DNA of 64,000 nucleotides. Source: an uncultured Flavobacteriaceae bacterium (GTDB lineage Bacteria > Bacteroidota > Bacteroidia > Flavobacteriales > Flavobacteriaceae). Shown here one piece after another: positions 9,439-17,961 of this stretch (the first letter of the stretch is position 1; every line of letters begins with the position of its first letter). A program made the position numbers and the translations under genes. The notes beneath the pieces were generated by a model. It was given only the letters and a program-made list of their open reading frames with translations, was not told where the DNA came from and did no database searches. The DNA is taken from positions 62,001 through 126,000 of the forward strand of contig CANLUH010000001.1 in NCBI GenBank assembly GCA_947494205.1. Direction: 5' to 3'.

Positions 9439-11418
9439 TTATATAGAGCTCAAGTTTTTAAAGAGTACTCCTGTAATTTTAGAAATAAAATCTTCTGGTT
9501 TATATGGTTTAGATATAATAGCATTAATCCCAACTTCTTTTGCAAGTAGTTTACTATGTTCTGTTACATCAGCAGTAATAGCTATAATTGGTAAATCTTT
9601 ATTCGCTTTATTGGTTGCTCTTATTTTTTTTGTGGCCTCATAACCATTACAAATAGGCATATGTATATCCATTAATATTAAATCGAATACTTCCGCTTTA
9701 AAAGCATTAACTGCCTCTATACCGTTTTCTGCTTTTACAATAGTTGCTCCCCATTTCTTTAAAAATTGTTCGCCTATTTTTAAATTGATTTTATTGTCGT
9801 CTACTAATAAAATCTTTATATCCTTAAGAACTGTTTTATTAAAATTAAAAACGTTTGTGTTATTATTTTCTATAGTTTTCTTACTTATAGACATTTGTAA
9901 TAACACAATAAAAGTTGTCCCCTCACCTACTTTACTTTTAACACTTAAATCTCCATCTAATAGTGCTACCAAGTCTTTTGCTATAGACAAACCTAATCCA
10001 GTACCTCCAAATCGTCTAGTAATAGAGCTTTCTGCTTGCTGAAAAGGATTAAAAATACTTTCTATTTTATCCTCAGGTATACCAATACCTGTGTCTGATA
10101 TTTCGAATCGTATAGTACTACTCTCTGGAGTTAACGCTTCTTGTTTTACTCTTAAAAAGATATGCCCATCGTTAGTAAACTTTACAGCATTGTTAAGTAA
10201 GTTTATTAAAATTTGATAGAGTTTTGTTTCGTCTCCAAATAATTGCTTCGGGATGTCTTTATCTACTAAAAACTTTAATTCATTATTTTTAGACTGAGTG
10301 TCGAAAGTAAAAGCATTGTTCAAATTATTAAGTAACGTACCTAAATTAAAATGAATATTTTCTACTTGAATTTTGTTTGCTTTAATTTTTTCAACATCTA
10401 GAACATTAGTTAAAAGCGTTAATAATTTATCACTCGCATAATCTGTAGTTTTTAAATATTCTAATTGTTTTTCACTTAAGTCTTCAGACTTTAATAAATT
10501 TAAAGTCCCTACTATGGCATTTAGTGGTGTTCTTATTTCATGACTTATTACAGATAAAAATTTATCTTTTATTTCATTTGCTTTTTCTGCTTCCAGTTTT
10601 GCTTTTTTTAAATCTGTAATATTACTAGAATATACATTTACATAATTACGCCCTACTACGGGGTTAAATCGTAAGTTATACGTTTTGTCTAGTAAAATAA
10701 TTTCTAGTGTTTTTTCAACATTATTCGTTATTACAGTATCTATAAGTTTTAATATATTTTTATTTCCTATTTTTCCTTTTGAAATATTCCACTGTATTAA
10801 AACATCTTCTGAAGCTTTATTCTTATTCAATACTGTTCCAAACTCATCTATACGTATGGTTGGGTGTGAACTTTCGTTAAAAAAACGTGCCAGTACTTCG
10901 TTTTTCTGGCTCGCTCTCATCTCTGCTATTTTTATAGCACAGATAGAGGATATACTTTTAAAAATATCTAAATGTTCTTGGGTAAAAAAGTTTTTTTCTG
11001 TGTGCTCAGAATCTATAACACCTATTAGATTTCCTTCGAAAATAAGCGGCACTGCTATTTCCGAATTTCGTTCTAAATCATCTACAATATAGCGTTCATC
11101 TTTTGTACAGTCTTCTACTATTTCTGCCACACCAGATTTACCAACATATCCAGCAATCCCTTCTCCTAGTTTTAAATATATTGGATTGCTTACAATGCCT
11201 GCGTCTATAACTTTGGGTCCATAGGCGGCTTTTTGCACTAATCGGTCTATGGATTTGTCGTATATATATATTACACAGTCTTCAAGATCTAAAGAGTCTA
11301 CACAATTAGTAACGATGTCCCATAGTACATCATCTACACTATTTTTTTTATAAGTGTGGTTAAATGTATGCTCTACGAGGTGCTTAACTATAGCTAAATG
11401 CGTTTCTAAGTAATTCAT
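9439..11418 (-). CDS. GAF/PAS hybrid sensor histidine kinase with C-terminal receiver
   Basis: 659 aa, soluble (no TM segment). Domains in order: GAF sensor (~20-165), PAS-like (~175-270), HisKA with phospho-acceptor His293 in 'FLSVISHEIRTPLN', HATPase_c with N box (Asn409/410), G1 'DTGIGIP' (~442) and G2 'GGTGLGLSIA' (~471), then a receiver (~533-650) with acidic pair Asp540/541, phospho-acceptor Asp584 in 'LILMDIHMP' and Lys637. It should autophosphorylate on His293 and transfer to its own Asp584. No HPt domain or DNA-binding partner is adjacent, so the output is unknown. The GAF suggests a small cytosolic ligand or redox cue. Transcribed alone. Confidence 0.93.
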   Translation of the reverse strand: MNYLETHLAIVKHLVEHTFNHTYKKNSVDDVLWDIVTNCVDSLDLEDCVIYIYDKSIDRLVQKAAYGPKVIDAGIVSNPIYLKLGEGIAGYVGKSGVAEIVEDCTKDERYIVDDLERNSEIAVPLIFEGNLIGVIDSEHTEKNFFTQEHLDIFKSISSICAIKIAEMRASQKNEVLARFFNESSHPTIRIDEFGTVLNKNKASEDVLIQWNISKGKIGNKNILKLIDTVITNNVEKTLEIILLDKTYNLRFNPVVGRNYVNVYSSNITDLKKAKLEAEKANEIKDKFLSVISHEIRTPLNAIVGTLNLLKSEDLSEKQLEYLKTTDYASDKLLTLLTNVLDVEKIKANKIQVENIHFNLGTLLNNLNNAFTFDTQSKNNELKFLVDKDIPKQLFGDETKLYQILINLLNNAVKFTNDGHIFLRVKQEALTPESSTIRFEISDTGIGIPEDKIESIFNPFQQAESSITRRFGGTGLGLSIAKDLVALLDGDLSVKSKVGEGTTFIVLLQMSISKKTIENNNTNVFNFNKTVLKDIKILLVDDNKINLKIGEQFLKKWGATIVKAENGIEAVNAFKAEVFDLILMDIHMPICNGYEATKKIRATNKANKDLPIIAITADVTEHSKLLAKEVGINAIISKPYKPEDFISKITGVLFKNLSSI

Positions 11419-11527
11419 TGATTAGGGAACAAAAGTTTCTAAATATATGATTTTTTAATTTTATCATGATAGCAAAAATCTCACCCCTAATTAAGATATT
11501 GTATTTCAAATAATATTACAAAGATAA

Positions 11528-12184
11528 TTATTCTATGGAATATGTGTCGAGACGTCGTTCTACAACAGGAATATTAGAACTTACGAAAGATAATGTTTCA
11601 TAAACTAGACCTACACCATCTGTATAATATATTTTATCTAATCCTGGCAATAATGTTTCATCGGGGTTGCTTTTAGCATAACGTTCAGAATTTATGCATG
11701 GAAACGTTCCTGCTTCTACCTCAAAATTATTTATTCCAGTTTGTAAGGTTTCAAAAGTAGTACCCCAAGATTGTTCATTAAGTGTACGCTCTGAAAAATC
11801 GCTATGTGTAAATTTAATTTTACCAGTTTCCCATACAAGGTTACCTAAAGAATCTCTTAATAACTCAGTAGAAACACCATTCGCGTTTAGCAATAAGTTC
11901 CCATTATCGTTACCAGAAGTTCTCGTTGTAAATTCAAAATAAGTATTGTCATTAATAATTTGTATTCCCGTTATTTTAACGGAATCTATAACTCCAGAAT
12001 AGTCATACTCTTGTGTGTTATTATTGTATGTGTAATTTTTGTAATTCCAACTATTCCCTACTTTTAAAGCATAAAAATTAGCTTCGGCTTGAGCATTTAC
12101 GTCGTTAATTCCTGAGCTATTATCATCATTAGAACATGAAAAAAATAGTACAGCAGTGCAAATAGATAAAAGGATACGTTTCAT
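11528..12184 (-). CDS. Hypothetical lipoprotein
   Basis: 218 aa. Signal peptide II: 'MKRILLSICTAVLFFSCSNDDNSSG', with lipobox 'FFSC' (Cys17) followed by acidic residues, the surface-export-like pattern common in Flavobacteriaceae. The mature part contains 'NFYALKVGNSWNYKNYTYN', resembling the repeated 'YFPLKVGNxWxY' start of a Bacteroidota extracellular domain family, and many beta-strand-like segments. No catalytic motif is seen. Monocistronic by spacing. Confidence 0.75.
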   Translation of the reverse strand: MKRILLSICTAVLFFSCSNDDNSSGINDVNAQAEANFYALKVGNSWNYKNYTYNNNTQEYDYSGVIDSVKITGIQIINDNTYFEFTTRTSGNDNGNLLLNANGVSTELLRDSLGNLVWETGKIKFTHSDFSERTLNEQSWGTTFETLQTGINNFEVEAGTFPCINSERYAKSNPDETLLPGLDKIYYTDGVGLVYETLSFVSSNIPVVERRLDTYSIE

Positions 12185-12249
12185 AAAAATTTATGGATAG
12201 TTAAGTTAATTACACTAACGAACGTTTATACGCTTCTTTTATTATACAG

Positions 12250-13647
12250 CTACTTTAATTTTTCACTTATTAATACAGGATATTTTTGTTTTAGTTTATA
12301 ATACTCTTCTTTCTCGTATTCAGAGAAAAGATATCTTTCTTTATTAATATTAAATCCTTTAGTTGCAATTTGTCTAAGATTGTCTGCAGCTTTATAATGA
12401 GCAGAAAGCACATTTATATATAATTGATAACTGGATTCTGTAGATAATGCGTACTCAAAACCTGTAGAAGCATTAATATATTGTTGAAACTTTGAAACCA
12501 GCATTTCTGGTGCTACAAGTTTATTGTTAAACGTAATGTGCTTTCCTATATCCACTTTAATGGTATCCTTATATTCAAATTCAAACAAAGGGCCTGGCGG
12601 CGGTGGCGGTAAAGGGTATTTTGACGACCGTTCTAAACTCATAACACTAGATTCCTTAATATAAGTATTTAATGTATTCTCTTTAAACCGTCTAGAACGA
12701 TAATCTTCATTATATAATACATAAGCTATTCTATATATGCTTGAAGTGTAGCATTGCGCTTCAATTGCTTTTATATATTCCATTTTAACATCTTGATCAG
12801 CATATATTCTAACCATAAGTTTATAATAACGATATTCTGGCATGCTATTTCGTTCAGCAATAAAAAAACCTTTTAAATGATAGAAATCGTAAGTACGTTT
12901 ATTATCTATAATTAAGTAAGGTATTTTATTTTCATTTAGTTTTAATTGCACGTCTATAAAAACAGGGTTCGACTGTTCTGTTTTATTATCAAAAAAAGAT
13001 TTAGGTAACTTATATACTGGTTTATTAAATAACAAGGCCTTATCGTGTTTAGTGTAATCAACAACATCTATTCTAGAAATACTAAAAGCGACACAGCTTA
13101 TAATAAGAATATTAAGAAACATAAACTTATATCGTTTTTTACCAAGAGCTAGATTTAGGGTTTTCCATGTTTCCAAATAGAGCACTATAAATAGTAATAC
13201 AGCAAAAACACTATATAGTTTAGAATATTCCAGTTCTATCATATAAATAGAAAGCACTCCAAATGTGAGCCCTAGTTTTGCAAACCAGTGTAGAAAAAAA
13301 GAATTAAGAAAAACCTGATCGTTAATTATACGTTTACGCTTTGGGTTTCTTCTTGAGGATATTGTCTCTTTTTTAGTGAATAGAAAACTTATAGCTATAG
13401 AGTTTCCAAAAATAGTACTCATTATAGCATAGAACAGGTGTAAAAACTGTTTTTGATAGCCTTCTAAAATATTTGGTACTGCATAATTTGAAAAAAAGAT
13501 AACTCGAAACGATTCATTTAAAACAATAAAAAAACTATAGATAGACATCGAAAAAACTAGACCTATAATAACAGCTACAACTAATCTTCTTCTAGAAAAA
13601 TCTTTATAATTTATTGAATCGTCATAAAAGCGTCTTTTAAATTTCAT
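12250..13647 (-). CDS. Hypothetical multi-pass membrane protein
   Basis: 465 aa from ATG 13647; the longer reading starts at a TTG two codons upstream. About six hydrophobic segments occupy residues ~20-205, with a basic cytoplasmic stretch 'KKETISSRRNPKRKR' between two of them. The remaining ~260 residues look soluble, with a proline run 'PLPPPPPGPLFEFEYKD' near residue 355. No recognised domain. It is divergent from the MarR regulator across ~150 bp. Membrane location is confident; function is unknown. Confidence 0.65.
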   Translation of the reverse strand: MKFKRRFYDDSINYKDFSRRRLVVAVIIGLVFSMSIYSFFIVLNESFRVIFFSNYAVPNILEGYQKQFLHLFYAIMSTIFGNSIAISFLFTKKETISSRRNPKRKRIINDQVFLNSFFLHWFAKLGLTFGVLSIYMIELEYSKLYSVFAVLLFIVLYLETWKTLNLALGKKRYKFMFLNILIISCVAFSISRIDVVDYTKHDKALLFNKPVYKLPKSFFDNKTEQSNPVFIDVQLKLNENKIPYLIIDNKRTYDFYHLKGFFIAERNSMPEYRYYKLMVRIYADQDVKMEYIKAIEAQCYTSSIYRIAYVLYNEDYRSRRFKENTLNTYIKESSVMSLERSSKYPLPPPPPGPLFEFEYKDTIKVDIGKHITFNNKLVAPEMLVSKFQQYINASTGFEYALSTESSYQLYINVLSAHYKAADNLRQIATKGFNINKERYLFSEYEKEEYYKLKQKYPVLISEKLK

Positions 13648-13794
13648 ACACAAAAAGTTATACTAATGTGTGTAGTATTTTTAATAAAAGTTACAAATCT
13701 TGTTTTTTTATAACTCCTTAAAAACGTATAAATTATGAAAACACTTGCAAATAATTAAAGTATCAATTATCATTGTACTCAATACACGAACCCC

Positions 13795-14232
13795 ATGCGC
13801 ACATTACCATCTAGAACTCTTTTTTACAGCATAGAAAAGGCAATTAAATCTTATAGAAAATTTGCTCAAAAAATGCTTTCTGAAGAGATACAGGACATAA
13901 CTATAGATCAAGTTAATATTCTAACTTTTATAGAAGAAAATCCAGAATTACCTCTTGAAGATATTGCTACTTTAACGTTTACAGATGACACCGATTCGGC
14001 AATTATTCAAATAATTAATACTATGGTAGAAAAAGGATATTTAAATCAATCTACTAATTCTAATGCTAATATAAGCATCACCGAACAAGGTAAATCTGTG
14101 TTAGAGACCTTAGCTCCTGTTATTATAAAAAACAGACGTAAAGCACTAGATGATATCACTTTAGAAGAATTAATTCATGTAGAAACTATTTTAAAAAAAA
14201 TAAGTTTGAATTGTAATAGTAGTAAGTCTTAA
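13795..14232 (+). CDS. MarR-family transcriptional regulator
   Basis: 145 aa. The central winged helix is visible: 'ITIDQVNILTFIEENPELPLEDIATLTFTD' leads into recognition helix and wing 'IIQIINTMVEKGYLNQST...ISITEQGKSVLETL', with helices at both ends for dimerisation. The stop codon is directly followed by the ATG of the broken membrane gene (TAA-ATG, 0 bp), indicating an operon. The likely target is its own operon, but I find no convincing palindrome in the 150-bp upstream spacer. Confidence 0.85.
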   Translation: MRTLPSRTLFYSIEKAIKSYRKFAQKMLSEEIQDITIDQVNILTFIEENPELPLEDIATLTFTDDTDSAIIQIINTMVEKGYLNQSTNSNANISITEQGKSVLETLAPVIIKNRRKALDDITLEELIHVETILKKISLNCNSSKS

Positions 14233-14586
14233 ATGAATGTACTTATAGTTGTTGTAATAGGTTTTATAATTATAGCTCTATTCGATGCTATAGGTTCTAT
14301 ACTTTCAAGAACACTTAATTTTAATTATGCTTGGTTATTATTAGGTTCTATTATAATTTATGGTTTAATTGGAATCTACGCTTATAAATATGGAAATACG
14401 ATTATAGGTGTATCTTCTAGTCTACTCGCTGGTATTTTTGATTAGACCGTTGGTTTAAAAATTTCAGAAAAATTTAAAGCTAAAATTTCTAATGATGTTA
14501 ATTTTAATATCTCATTAAAAACCATAATGCCTGTTAGTATTTTTGCAGCTATTGTAGGTTATATTTCAATTTTGATTTTTACTTAA
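14233..14586 (+). pseudogene. Small integral membrane protein gene interrupted by an in-frame TAG
   Basis: The frame opened at 14233 codes 70 aa with two hydrophobic segments and stops at TAG 14443-14445. The same frame then continues open for 46 more codons to TAA 14584-14586, with coding-like content: a polar stretch 'TVGLKISEKFKAKISNDVNF' and another membrane segment 'MPVSIFAAIVGYISILIFT'. The undivided product would be ~117 aa with about three membrane helices. A single nonsense change is the simplest explanation. It follows the MarR gene with no gap and is probably that regulator's former or present partner. Either a pseudogene, two fragments, or stop read-through. Confidence 0.7.
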
Positions 14587-14588
14587 CC

Positions 14589-15944
14589 TTATTTAATTAA
14601 ACCTTTTACTGCTTCAAAATCAAGTCCGCCATAATTTCCAGAACTCATCAATAACAGTGATTTATTACTGAAGTCTTGTGCAAATAAAAAGTGTTTAAAT
14701 TCTTCAGGGTTAGTATAAATAATTAAATCGTCTCGTTTAAAAGCAGTAGCAATTTGCTCTTGTGTTACTTCTTCTAGTTTTTTAATCTCTACAGCATGCG
14801 GTGAGTAAAATACAACTGCTATATCTGCAGCATCTAAGGCGCCTTTATATTCTTTTAAAAATTCGGCATTTAAACTACTGTAAGTATGTAACTCTAGACA
14901 TGCTACTAAGTCTCTATCTTTATACTGTTCCTTTACAGCATTAGTAGTTGCTTCTACTTTACTTGGCGAATGCGCAAAATCTTTATATGCTACACTGGTA
15001 GTACTTTCTGCAATTTTTTCTAAACGTTTACTAGCGCCTTTAAAAGTAGAAATCGCTTCATAGAAATCGTCTTCATCGATACCCATGTGTTGGCAAATCC
15101 ATTTTGCGCCTGCTAAATTATTAAGATTATGCTTTCCAAAAACTTCTATTGGTAATGCACCTTCTGGGGTTTCTAATAATGTTTCCCCTTGTTCTACAGT
15201 ATACTCAGGTGTTTGGTATGCTATTTTACGAATCGGGTTTGCACTAGCTTCTACAACTCGTTTTACCTCAGCATCTTCTTCATTATAATTAATGCTTCCG
15301 CCATTAACAATACTATCTACAAAAATGCTAAACTGCTCTACATAGTTTTCGTAAGTAGGAAACACATTAATATGATCCCAAGCGATTCCGCTTAATAATG
15401 CAATATTAGGTTTATATAAATGAAACTTAGGTCGTCTATCTATTGGCGAACTTAAGTACTCATCTCCTTCTAGAACTATAAAATCGTTATCCTCGGTTAA
15501 TTTCACCATAACATCAAACCCTTCTAGTTGTGCACCTACCATATAATCGACATCGCGATCATGATAATGCATAACATGTAAAATCATAGAAGTTATAGTT
15601 GTTTTACCATGGCTTCCGCCAATAACCACTCTAGTTTTATGCTTAGACTGCTCGTATAAAAACTCTGGATAACTGTATATTTTAAGGCCTAGCTCTTGCG
15701 CTTTTAATAACTCTGGATTGTCTTCCTTGGCGTGCATTCCTAAAACAATAGCATCTAGTGTATTTGTAATTTTTTCTGGAAACCAACCAAAGCTTTCAGG
15801 TAATAAACCTTTGACTTCTAATCTAGATTTAGATGGCTCAAAAATAGTATCGTCACTTCCTGTTACTTGGTATCCTTTGTTATGTAGTGCTAAAGCTAAA
15901 TTGTGCATGGCACTTCCGCCAATAGCTATAAAATGTACGTTCAT
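14589..15944 (-). CDS. mpl: UDP-N-acetylmuramate:L-alanyl-gamma-D-glutamyl-meso-diaminopimelate ligase-type Mur ligase (Mpl)
   Basis: 451 aa from ATG 15944; a longer frame begins at a TTG eight codons upstream, which overlaps the -7 box and is rejected. N-terminal Rossmann 'VHFIAIGGSAMHNLALALHNKGYQVTGSDD' (residues 2-31), ATP loop 'GGSHGKTTITSM', central 'LEGDEYLSSPIDRRPKFHLY' and the C-terminal ligase domain 'DFAHSPSKVEATTNAV' match Mpl rather than MurC. It reattaches recycled tripeptide to UDP-MurNAc in cytoplasmic peptidoglycan recycling. It tail-to-tail abuts the broken membrane gene (2 bp). Confidence 0.88.
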   Translation of the reverse strand: MNVHFIAIGGSAMHNLALALHNKGYQVTGSDDTIFEPSKSRLEVKGLLPESFGWFPEKITNTLDAIVLGMHAKEDNPELLKAQELGLKIYSYPEFLYEQSKHKTRVVIGGSHGKTTITSMILHVMHYHDRDVDYMVGAQLEGFDVMVKLTEDNDFIVLEGDEYLSSPIDRRPKFHLYKPNIALLSGIAWDHINVFPTYENYVEQFSIFVDSIVNGGSINYNEEDAEVKRVVEASANPIRKIAYQTPEYTVEQGETLLETPEGALPIEVFGKHNLNNLAGAKWICQHMGIDEDDFYEAISTFKGASKRLEKIAESTTSVAYKDFAHSPSKVEATTNAVKEQYKDRDLVACLELHTYSSLNAEFLKEYKGALDAADIAVVFYSPHAVEIKKLEEVTQEQIATAFKRDDLIIYTNPEEFKHFLFAQDFSNKSLLLMSSGNYGGLDFEAVKGLIK

Positions 15945-15965
15945 TGTTTTATTTTGAAGATGTTT

Positions 15966-15973
15966 CAAAGATA
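15966..15973 (-). promoter_or_regulatory. -7 box (TATCTTTG) of mpl
   Basis: On the minus strand TATCTTTG fits TAnnTTTG and lies 21 bases before the ATG at 15944. It overlaps the TTG that would be the alternative start, supporting the ATG. Confidence 0.55.
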
Positions 15974-16056
15974 CTAATTGAGGTATAATTTAAATAACTA
16001 AATATTCTTTTTCTCCATTTAAACTTATACTATATTTATCAATTAAAATTATTTAT

Positions 16057-16788
16057 ATGAAAAATCAAAAATTCGAGACCGTAATTAATAATAACGAAGA
16101 ATTAAATACTCTTTTAAATGAAAAAGATATTACAGGTTTTAGTGATTTTTCTAAAGTAGTAAATTATGGTCCTGAATTTAAAGATTACATTCAGAATCGT
16201 TATGTTGATGCTTTTAAATTACTTTATGTAAAATATACTGTTGACTCCCCTAACGATGCAAAAAGCAATGCTTTATTAAGGTCTTTAGATTTTTTAGCTA
16301 CAGATGAAACTATTAATACTATAACCAATATTGTTAACCCTAAATTAACAAGATCTGTAAAGTTATTAAAAAGCTGTAAAGAATTAGCGGATGAAAATAT
16401 TACAACACTAAGTCCAAAAGCTGTACATAGTGCACTTAATAATACTGTGATAAATATTTGTAATAAATTAGATAGGTCTGAAATTGTTAGAGAACAAAAA
16501 ACAAGTCTTATCTCATATTGTCTTTACCTTTCAGAAGCATTTCAAGACCTTAATCCTAGACATTATAAAAAACTATACGATACCCATAAGTTTATAGACG
16601 ATAAACTAAAAAAAATAGAGAGCTATAAACCACATGAAAAAATAAAATACTTGCCAAAAAAAGGAGAGCGTACAACTGAAACTAAAAAAGGTAGTATTGA
16701 AGCTAAGGAAAAGAAAAAGCCTAATTATGTAATTATCATTATTGTTATTATAGCTGTTATAGCATTGAAAATGTGTGCCCGGTTATAA
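16057..16788 (+). CDS. Hypothetical tail-anchored protein
   Basis: 243 aa. No N-terminal signal. Residues ~1-190 are predicted helical and charged. Residues ~190-222 are very Lys/Glu-rich ('KKGERTTETKKGSIEAKEKKK'-like), followed by a single C-terminal hydrophobic segment 'YVIIIIVIIAVIALKM' that would anchor it in the membrane. No family recognised. The 3' end overlaps the convergent TPR gene by 6 bp. Confidence 0.65.
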   Translation: MKNQKFETVINNNEELNTLLNEKDITGFSDFSKVVNYGPEFKDYIQNRYVDAFKLLYVKYTVDSPNDAKSNALLRSLDFLATDETINTITNIVNPKLTRSVKLLKSCKELADENITTLSPKAVHSALNNTVINICNKLDRSEIVREQKTSLISYCLYLSEAFQDLNPRHYKKLYDTHKFIDDKLKKIESYKPHEKIKYLPKKGERTTETKKGSIEAKEKKKPNYVIIIIVIIAVIALKMCARL

Positions 16789-17733
16789 ATCCTCAATCGT
16801 TTCTCTTTCTTTTTGAAAAGGTTTTAAATCCTTTTCAGCTATGGCTTTATCAATCCACTTTAAAGCTTCAACCTTATTCTTTTTATGCTTATATATTTGA
16901 GCTAATCTATAGTATGCCCAAGATTTTGGCACACCATCTTTTGCGCTATGATGTTTTAAATAGGTTTTTAAGCATTGTTCGCCTTTATTTAAATGTAAAT
17001 TATATTCTGCACAAACTTTCCCTATCTGGTAATGCATGGCATTGCGTTTGTGTTTTTTATGTGCTTCTTCAATTGTTTCTATAGCTTTTTCTGGATTATT
17101 CTTGCTTTCATACAATTTGGTTAACTTATCGTAACAAGTTACCGAGCCACCTTCATTAATTGCTAACTTGTAATACTTTTCGGCAAGCTCAGGTTCATCA
17201 TCATACTCATAAATATAACCTTTTGCTAAATACCCATCTACTTTAGACAACGCTTCTAATTCATTAGCATATTTAAACGATTTCTTTTTGCTTCCGCCAA
17301 CAATACCTGGTAATTGCATATATAATTCTACCAATGCCCAGCGTGTATCTATATGTTTAGCATCTAACTCGGCAGCTTTAATAAAAGAAGATTTTACATC
17401 ACCTATAATACCTAAAGCTTTAAACTTGCTTATTGTTAAGGCTTTCATCCCTAAAGCTCCACCATACTTATAATGGTAATTTGCAGTTTTCGGTTTTGCG
17501 TCTACTAATTTTTTATATTCTGCTGCTGCTTCATCCCATTTTTTTTGGTGACCATAAGCATCTCCTAATAATTCAACACCTTTTAAATCTTTGGGATTAT
17601 CTGCTACAAAATCGATTAAAACAGTCTCTGCTTCATTAAATTTTTTTTGTGTAATTAATGTTTCGGCTTTTTCGTAGGACGTTTGCCCAATACACAACAA
17701 CGGAAAAAGTAATAAACAGAGTAATAATCGCAT
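16783..17733 (-). CDS. Exported tetratricopeptide repeat protein
   Basis: 316 aa. Signal peptide 'MRLLLCLLLFPLLCIGQ'. At least five TPR-like helix pairs follow, e.g. 'LKGVELLGDAYGHQKKWDEAAAEYKKLVDAKP', 'EPELAEKYYKLAINEGGSVTCYDKLTKLYESKNNPEKAIETIEEAHKKH' and 'KSWAYYRLAQIYKHKKNKVEALKWIDKAI'. Resembles the TPR proteins placed beside large exported proteins in Bacteroidota. Role is probably as a periplasmic protein-protein scaffold. It is divergent from the first alpha-2-macroglobulin gene across 228 bp, which may be coincidental. Confidence 0.85.
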   Translation of the reverse strand: MRLLLCLLLFPLLCIGQTSYEKAETLITQKKFNEAETVLIDFVADNPKDLKGVELLGDAYGHQKKWDEAAAEYKKLVDAKPKTANYHYKYGGALGMKALTISKFKALGIIGDVKSSFIKAAELDAKHIDTRWALVELYMQLPGIVGGSKKKSFKYANELEALSKVDGYLAKGYIYEYDDEPELAEKYYKLAINEGGSVTCYDKLTKLYESKNNPEKAIETIEEAHKKHKRNAMHYQIGKVCAEYNLHLNKGEQCLKTYLKHHSAKDGVPKSWAYYRLAQIYKHKKNKVEALKWIDKAIAEKDLKPFQKERETIEDL

Positions 17734-17961
17734 AGACTAATTTTATTAACGCAAAAATAATATTCTATTGGTATTGTTTTTGATTTGTTTAAAAAAGTTT
17801 TCGCTAACTTTAAAAACACTTTTGTTTACTCATTAAAACGTAGCACTTACGCATTTAGTGTTTTACAGCAGTCACTTTAAACTTACATTCGTAAAATTAA
17901 TAAAAATGATTTATTATCTCTATTTACAGATGTTAGCGTTTACAGTAAAAAACTTATATAA

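Noticed and set aside
10685-11092. 135-aa plus-strand frame opposite the hybrid histidine kinase
   Set aside because: Antisense of the GAF/PAS region, no recognisable motif.
15085-15395. Two overlapping plus-strand frames (67 and 68 aa) within mpl
   Set aside because: Opposite to a well-conserved Mur ligase domain; no start context or motif.
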